Below are positions 6,601-7,954 of a stretch of DNA of 7,954 nt, piece by piece. Within the stretch, counting starts at the first letter, position 1. Every line of letters begins with the position of its first letter. The position numbers and the translations under genes were made by a program. Location of the stretch: NCBI GenBank assembly GCA_002402725.1, contig DHGL01000037.1, positions 42,913 to 50,866 on the forward strand. The letters run 5' to 3'. The notes beneath the pieces were generated by a model. It was not told the origin of the DNA. It ran no database searches and worked only from the letters and a program-made list of their open reading frames with translations. This DNA is from Anaerolineaceae bacterium UBA4799 (GTDB taxonomy: Bacteria > Chloroflexota > Anaerolineae > Anaerolineales > Anaerolineaceae).

Positions 6601-7418
6601 TCAAAGGAGTTGCCCAACAAACCGCCCTGGCGATACAAAACGAACGCCTCAAAGAAGAAATGGTCGGGCGTGAACGAGTGGAGCGCGAATTTCAACTGGC
6701 CAGACAAATCCAGAAAACTTTCCTGCCACAGTCCATTCCCGGAATCGATGGATGGGATTTTGACTTGCGCTGGCGCACCGCTCGTGAAGTGGGAGGAGAT
6801 TTTTACGATGTCTTCCTGACGCGAAATAATAAACTGGCGTTTGCCATCGCCGATGTATCTGATAAAGGTATGCCTGCAGCTCTCTACATGACCGTTACCC
6901 GCACTTTAATCCGTGCTGCCGTACAGACCATTGAATCACCGGATGAAGTGCTTAAGCGGGTCAATGAATTGCTTTACGAAGAATCGCAAAACGGTATGTT
7001 CGTCACCGCCATTTTTGCGCTCCTGGACCCGCAGACCGGAATCCTTGAATACGCCAACGCCGGGCATAACCTGCCGCTGATCTTCAGAGGAAAAACCCAA
7101 AAAGTTGAAAAACTCAAGAAAGGCGGTATCGCCCTGGGTGTGGTGGAAGATGGCAAATACGTCTGCCACCAAATACAAATAAAAGAGCAGGATACATTAT
7201 TGCTCTACACAGACGGAGTCACCGAAGCGTTTTCTTCTTCAGGAGAACAATTTTCTGAATCGCGTTTAATCGACGCGCTGCAGAAAAACCGTTACGCCTC
7301 CTCAACCGAGTTGCTTGAAAACCTCGAGGACCTGATCAATACATTCCGTAAAGGTGAACCCCCATCAGATGATCTCACAATGTTGGCCATTCACCACTTA
7401 AAACCGACTCCCGCTTGA
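3618..7418 (+). CDS. Multi-GAF PP2C-type serine phosphatase (SpoIIE/RsbU family)
   Basis: This 1266-residue protein has no signal peptide or membrane helix, so it should be cytoplasmic. Six GAF-like modules can be seen at about 18-145 (divergent), 152-315, 318-488, 492-660, 666-835 and 838-1012. They are joined by short helices such as L-x-N-A-R-L-F and I-Q-N-A-H-L-Y. A coiled linker (about 1015-1040, R-E-F-Q-L-A-R-Q-I-Q-K-T-F-L-P) leads into the phosphatase domain (about 1045-1262). Metal-binding and core motifs are intact: G-G-D-F-Y-D (D1061, D1064), A-D-V-S-D-K-G (D1079, G1084), N-A-G-H-N (1147-1151), Y-T-D-G-V-T-E (D1199, G1200) and S-D-D-L-T (D1251, D1252). By family knowledge it dephosphorylates a STAS antagonist, here most likely the product of 2863-3198, in response to ligands or redox cues sensed by the GAF modules; which cues is unknown. 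It starts at the ATG overlapping the kinase stop codon (TAATG). RsbU of Bacillus is only about 335 residues, so this is a strongly expanded sensor. Confidence 0.93.
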   Translation: MDINPQGSIPFWSELLSLGEILVNQQTTESLCNYLNQYLGEKFACKVQIFLAEPHYPLPGEAAVRTLPDQEAPPLVKRAYKNRRVTKNAHTSPAAIALPVITQGSLLGVIHAEKLVSKGFNLDEIQMLESMSAVAGLAMQVNRQATLKNWRFDQISLVRSVSAQIANLFEVDELCLRVTNLIQCSFGLYHVAIFTIDPNSGELTFKASSLDCAPNTKNPLLTAEYGKGLIGNAARTGQEYIVDDVSRNPLYIHFDALPETRSEAVLPLKIEEHVLGVLDLQSDKKGAFHTSDMLVLRSLADTIALALNNARLFNNLQQQASRISAVAEIGNAISSILDLDLLLKEVVSVIEKHFGIPFVHIFTVHPNRGKVIFQAGTGTKARNLNPNSWAMDLDSATGILPFVARTGKSYLTNDVTSDPLYVPSKHFSQKVKSELAVPLTFGNDILGILDLQSDQVNHFTPSDRELFESLASGIAQSIRNATLFHTERWRRSVADSFRDTAGSLVSNLALPDMLDRVLAALEKNLPCDASAVWLLEEDNSIPIENRPLHLAAVRGISSKKITETTSSSITVRSFLNYGINSEQYAIRKPGDPYGPLGAARKFKPNYSSLAVPLRSGEEILGVLTMAHRAEGRYGSEAADIAQTLASYAAIAIQNAHLYTSAQEEAWSSTVLLQVAEAMQSINSVDSLLSTMTRLTPLLVGVEQCAIYLLRVDNDTFEMKSWYGFQPTESEIIATDTESIAMLKLKATLAPVIIENPKLELGLRSLLYAEKTSTLVLIPLMAHGELHGAFLVCHNSQGELGVLNKFSDQTLAILQGIAQQTAVGLENILLLESRQEEAYITAVLLQVAQAVVSQNQLEDILETIVQLMPILVGVDTCVIYLWEKNNLRFLPAKAIAPTHAEQDEILRHTYSQGEFSLLDKLIECDQMLGCQLEKPDLPIRSWRSLECLDEISPLMSDNSSWLLGFPLSVKGEKYGVMLTREANVQAAYHQKRVELIKGVAQQTALAIQNERLKEEMVGRERVEREFQLARQIQKTFLPQSIPGIDGWDFDLRWRTAREVGGDFYDVFLTRNNKLAFAIADVSDKGMPAALYMTVTRTLIRAAVQTIESPDEVLKRVNELLYEESQNGMFVTAIFALLDPQTGILEYANAGHNLPLIFRGKTQKVEKLKKGGIALGVVEDGKYVCHQIQIKEQDTLLLYTDGVTEAFSSSGEQFSESRLIDALQKNRYASSTELLENLEDLINTFRKGEPPSDDLTMLAIHHLKPTPA
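5613..6650 (+). repeat. Tandem duplicated GAF modules 5 and 6 in the phosphatase
   Basis: The protein segments beginning at residues 666 and 838 are 172 residues apart and clearly similar. Both are preceded by E-E-A and start with a T/A-V-L-L-Q-V-A-x-A pattern, then P-x-L-V-G-V-x-x-C-x-I-Y-L. Both end in I-x-Q-Q-T-A-x-x-x-x-N. The likeness is much closer than that between these and modules 1-4, which suggests an internal duplication. The DNA copies have diverged, so this is an old event. Boundaries are approximate. Confidence 0.65.
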
Positions 7419-7428
7419 GCGGGAGTCG
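7405..7428. terminator. Bidirectional intrinsic terminator between the phosphatase and the FtsB-like gene
   Basis: A GC-rich perfect 10-bp stem (7405-7414 with 7419-7428) closes a four-base TTGA loop, and the phosphatase stop codon (7416-7418) falls in that loop. Forward, it is followed by TTCATTT; on the reverse strand, by GTTTTAA. The reverse-strand gene stops at 7430, two bases from the stem. The site therefore suits termination from both sides, with the better T-run on the reverse strand. Confidence 0.8.
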
Positions 7429-7429
7429 T

Positions 7430-7825
7430 TCATTTACCTAGAATCAGTGCCATCCATATTTCCCAGTTTTGCACCGGTACCACCGTTGGCGTCGGTACTA
7501 GCACTGGTTGGGGGGTGGTGCCAGGCGGCGAAAGCGGGATGACCAGTTGTTCTCCCGGGCGCACCATCTTGCCTTCACTGTACGCCCATTCTTCAACCGC
7601 CCCTTCAGACCGCGAATACTCTACCTGGGTCATCAACACACTCAACGTACTTTCAAGATTCGCTACCACGGTTGCCGCCTGGTCGCGCTGTTCAGACAGG
7701 CGCGAAAGTTCATTGAGCCGGCTGTTTAAATCCATAACCAGCAGGAACATGATTGCCGCAACTGCGATCAACCCGATTTTCTTGAAATCCAGTTTGTTCT
7801 TCATCCGTTCGAAGAATGCTTTCAT
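7430..7825 (-). CDS. Small membrane protein resembling FtsB/DivIC (septum formation initiator family)
   Basis: This is a predicted 131-residue single-pass membrane protein with the layout of FtsB/DivIC, which in other bacteria bridges division proteins at the septum. It has a short basic N-terminus (K2-K16), one transmembrane helix (about 17-33), and a heptad-like helix rich in Leu, Arg and Glu (about 34-70). A conserved-looking motif follows: V-E-E-W-A-Y-S-E-G-K-M-V-R-P-G-E (77-92), close to the family's V-E-x-x-A-R-x-x-x-G-M-V-x-P-G-E. Unlike classical DivIC there is a Pro/Thr-rich spacer (99-117) and a Trp-rich end, N-W-E-I-W-M-A-L-I-L-G-K (120-131). The start is the ATG at 7825; only a weak AAGG lies upstream. 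It follows tRNA-Leu on the same strand. A divisome role is inferred from shape and motif; it could be another coiled-coil membrane protein. Confidence 0.65.
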   Translation of the reverse strand: MKAFFERMKNKLDFKKIGLIAVAAIMFLLVMDLNSRLNELSRLSEQRDQAATVVANLESTLSVLMTQVEYSRSEGAVEEWAYSEGKMVRPGEQLVIPLSPPGTTPQPVLVPTPTVVPVQNWEIWMALILGK

Positions 7826-7831
7826 ATTTTA

Positions 7832-7859
7832 ATATTACCTTATTCCCTGAACGCAGACA
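7832..7859 (-). promoter_or_regulatory. Possible promoter of the FtsB-like gene, placing the transcript start near the ATG
   Basis: Between the tRNA terminator and the gene, the reverse strand has TTGTCT (-35-like), then exactly 17 bases, then TAATAT (7837-7832; five of six match TATAAT). Transcription would start about seven bases on, almost at the ATG at 7825, which would give a leaderless or nearly leaderless mRNA. The alternative is read-through from the tRNA unit. Confidence 0.35.
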
Positions 7860-7863
7860 AGAC

Positions 7864-7890
7864 AAAACCCGCATGGTTTCGCGGGTTTTT
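7864..7890 (-). terminator. Intrinsic terminator of the tRNA-Leu gene
   Basis: A nine-pair stem (7864-7872 with 7881-7889), made of CCCGC/GCGGG extended by four A-T pairs, surrounds an eight-base loop. It lies directly downstream of the tRNA 3' end on the reverse strand, where GCGGG is followed by TTTTGTC. The structure has T-runs on both strands and could also act on forward transcripts, but no forward gene leads into it. Confidence 0.8.
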
Positions 7891-7892
7891 TA

Positions 7893-7954
7893 TGGTGCCG
7901 AAGGAGGGATTTGAACCCTCACGAGCGTAATGCCCACTACGCCCTGAACGTAGC
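7893..7954 (-). tRNA. tRNA-Leu(CAG), 3' part; the 5' end lies outside the window
   Basis: Read on the reverse strand, this has an encoded CCA (7895-7893), discriminator A (7896) and a seven-base acceptor strand CTTCGGC. The T arm is GAGGG-TTCAAAT-CCCTC. A 16-base variable region contains a four-pair stem (GGGC with GCTC, one G-U pair), which marks a class II tRNA. The anticodon arm is CTACG-TTCAGGG-CGTAG, giving anticodon CAG (7946-7944), which reads the leucine codon CUG. The 62 bases present equal positions 26 to the 3' end; the acceptor 5' strand and D arm, about 25 bases, are cut off by the window edge. Confidence 0.95.

Noticed and set aside
7508..7832. Forward open frames of 73 and 105 residues opposite the FtsB-like gene
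   Set aside because: No ribosome binding site or recognisable motif; the reverse-strand gene has a clear transmembrane, coiled-coil and DivIC-like pattern.

Overview
The window looks like chromosomal DNA from a Chloroflexota bacterium, probably of the Anaerolineae. This is inferred from style, not from a marker gene: Thr/Pro-rich low-complexity linkers in exported proteins, a lipoprotein with an NBR1-type Ig-like domain, a membrane-anchored double-LysM protein, and very long multi-GAF signalling proteins. Base composition and gene style look even throughout. I see no mobile element, integrase, CRISPR array or clear pseudogene.

Layout from left to right. (1) Bases 1-82 hold a promoter for the first gene and, on the opposite strand, a strong Shine-Dalgarno sequence that suggests a divergent gene just outside the window. 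(2) A forward pair, 83-1910, encodes a lipoprotein with an NBR1-like Ig domain and, four bases later, epoxyqueuosine reductase (QueG). (3) A reverse gene, 1932-2669, encodes a membrane-anchored two-LysM protein and converges on queG; a 10-bp stem-loop lies between them. (4) A divergent intergenic region, 2670-2862, carries direct repeats and a consensus extended -10 promoter. (5) A forward three-gene operon, 2863-7418, encodes a complete partner-switching module: a STAS anti-anti-sigma-type protein (RsbV/SpoIIAA-like), a GHKL anti-sigma kinase (RsbW/SpoIIAB-like), and a 1266-residue phosphatase with six apparent GAF modules and a C-terminal SpoIIE/RsbU-type PP2C domain. (6) A reverse unit holds a partial tRNA-Leu(CAG) with its own terminator, followed by a small FtsB/DivIC-like membrane protein (7430-7825). 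That gene converges on the phosphatase gene across another 10-bp stem-loop.

How the genes work together. By analogy with Bacillus, the kinase would phosphorylate the STAS protein on a serine (S55) and bind another partner when the STAS protein is phosphorylated. The GAF-regulated phosphatase would remove the phosphate and free that partner. No sigma factor, response regulator or other obvious output lies in the window, so the target is unknown. The other genes (tRNA modification, envelope proteins, cell-division-like protein, tRNA) look like ordinary housekeeping or cell-surface neighbours. Apart from the unassigned output of the signalling operon and its long sensor array, I see no clearly new system.
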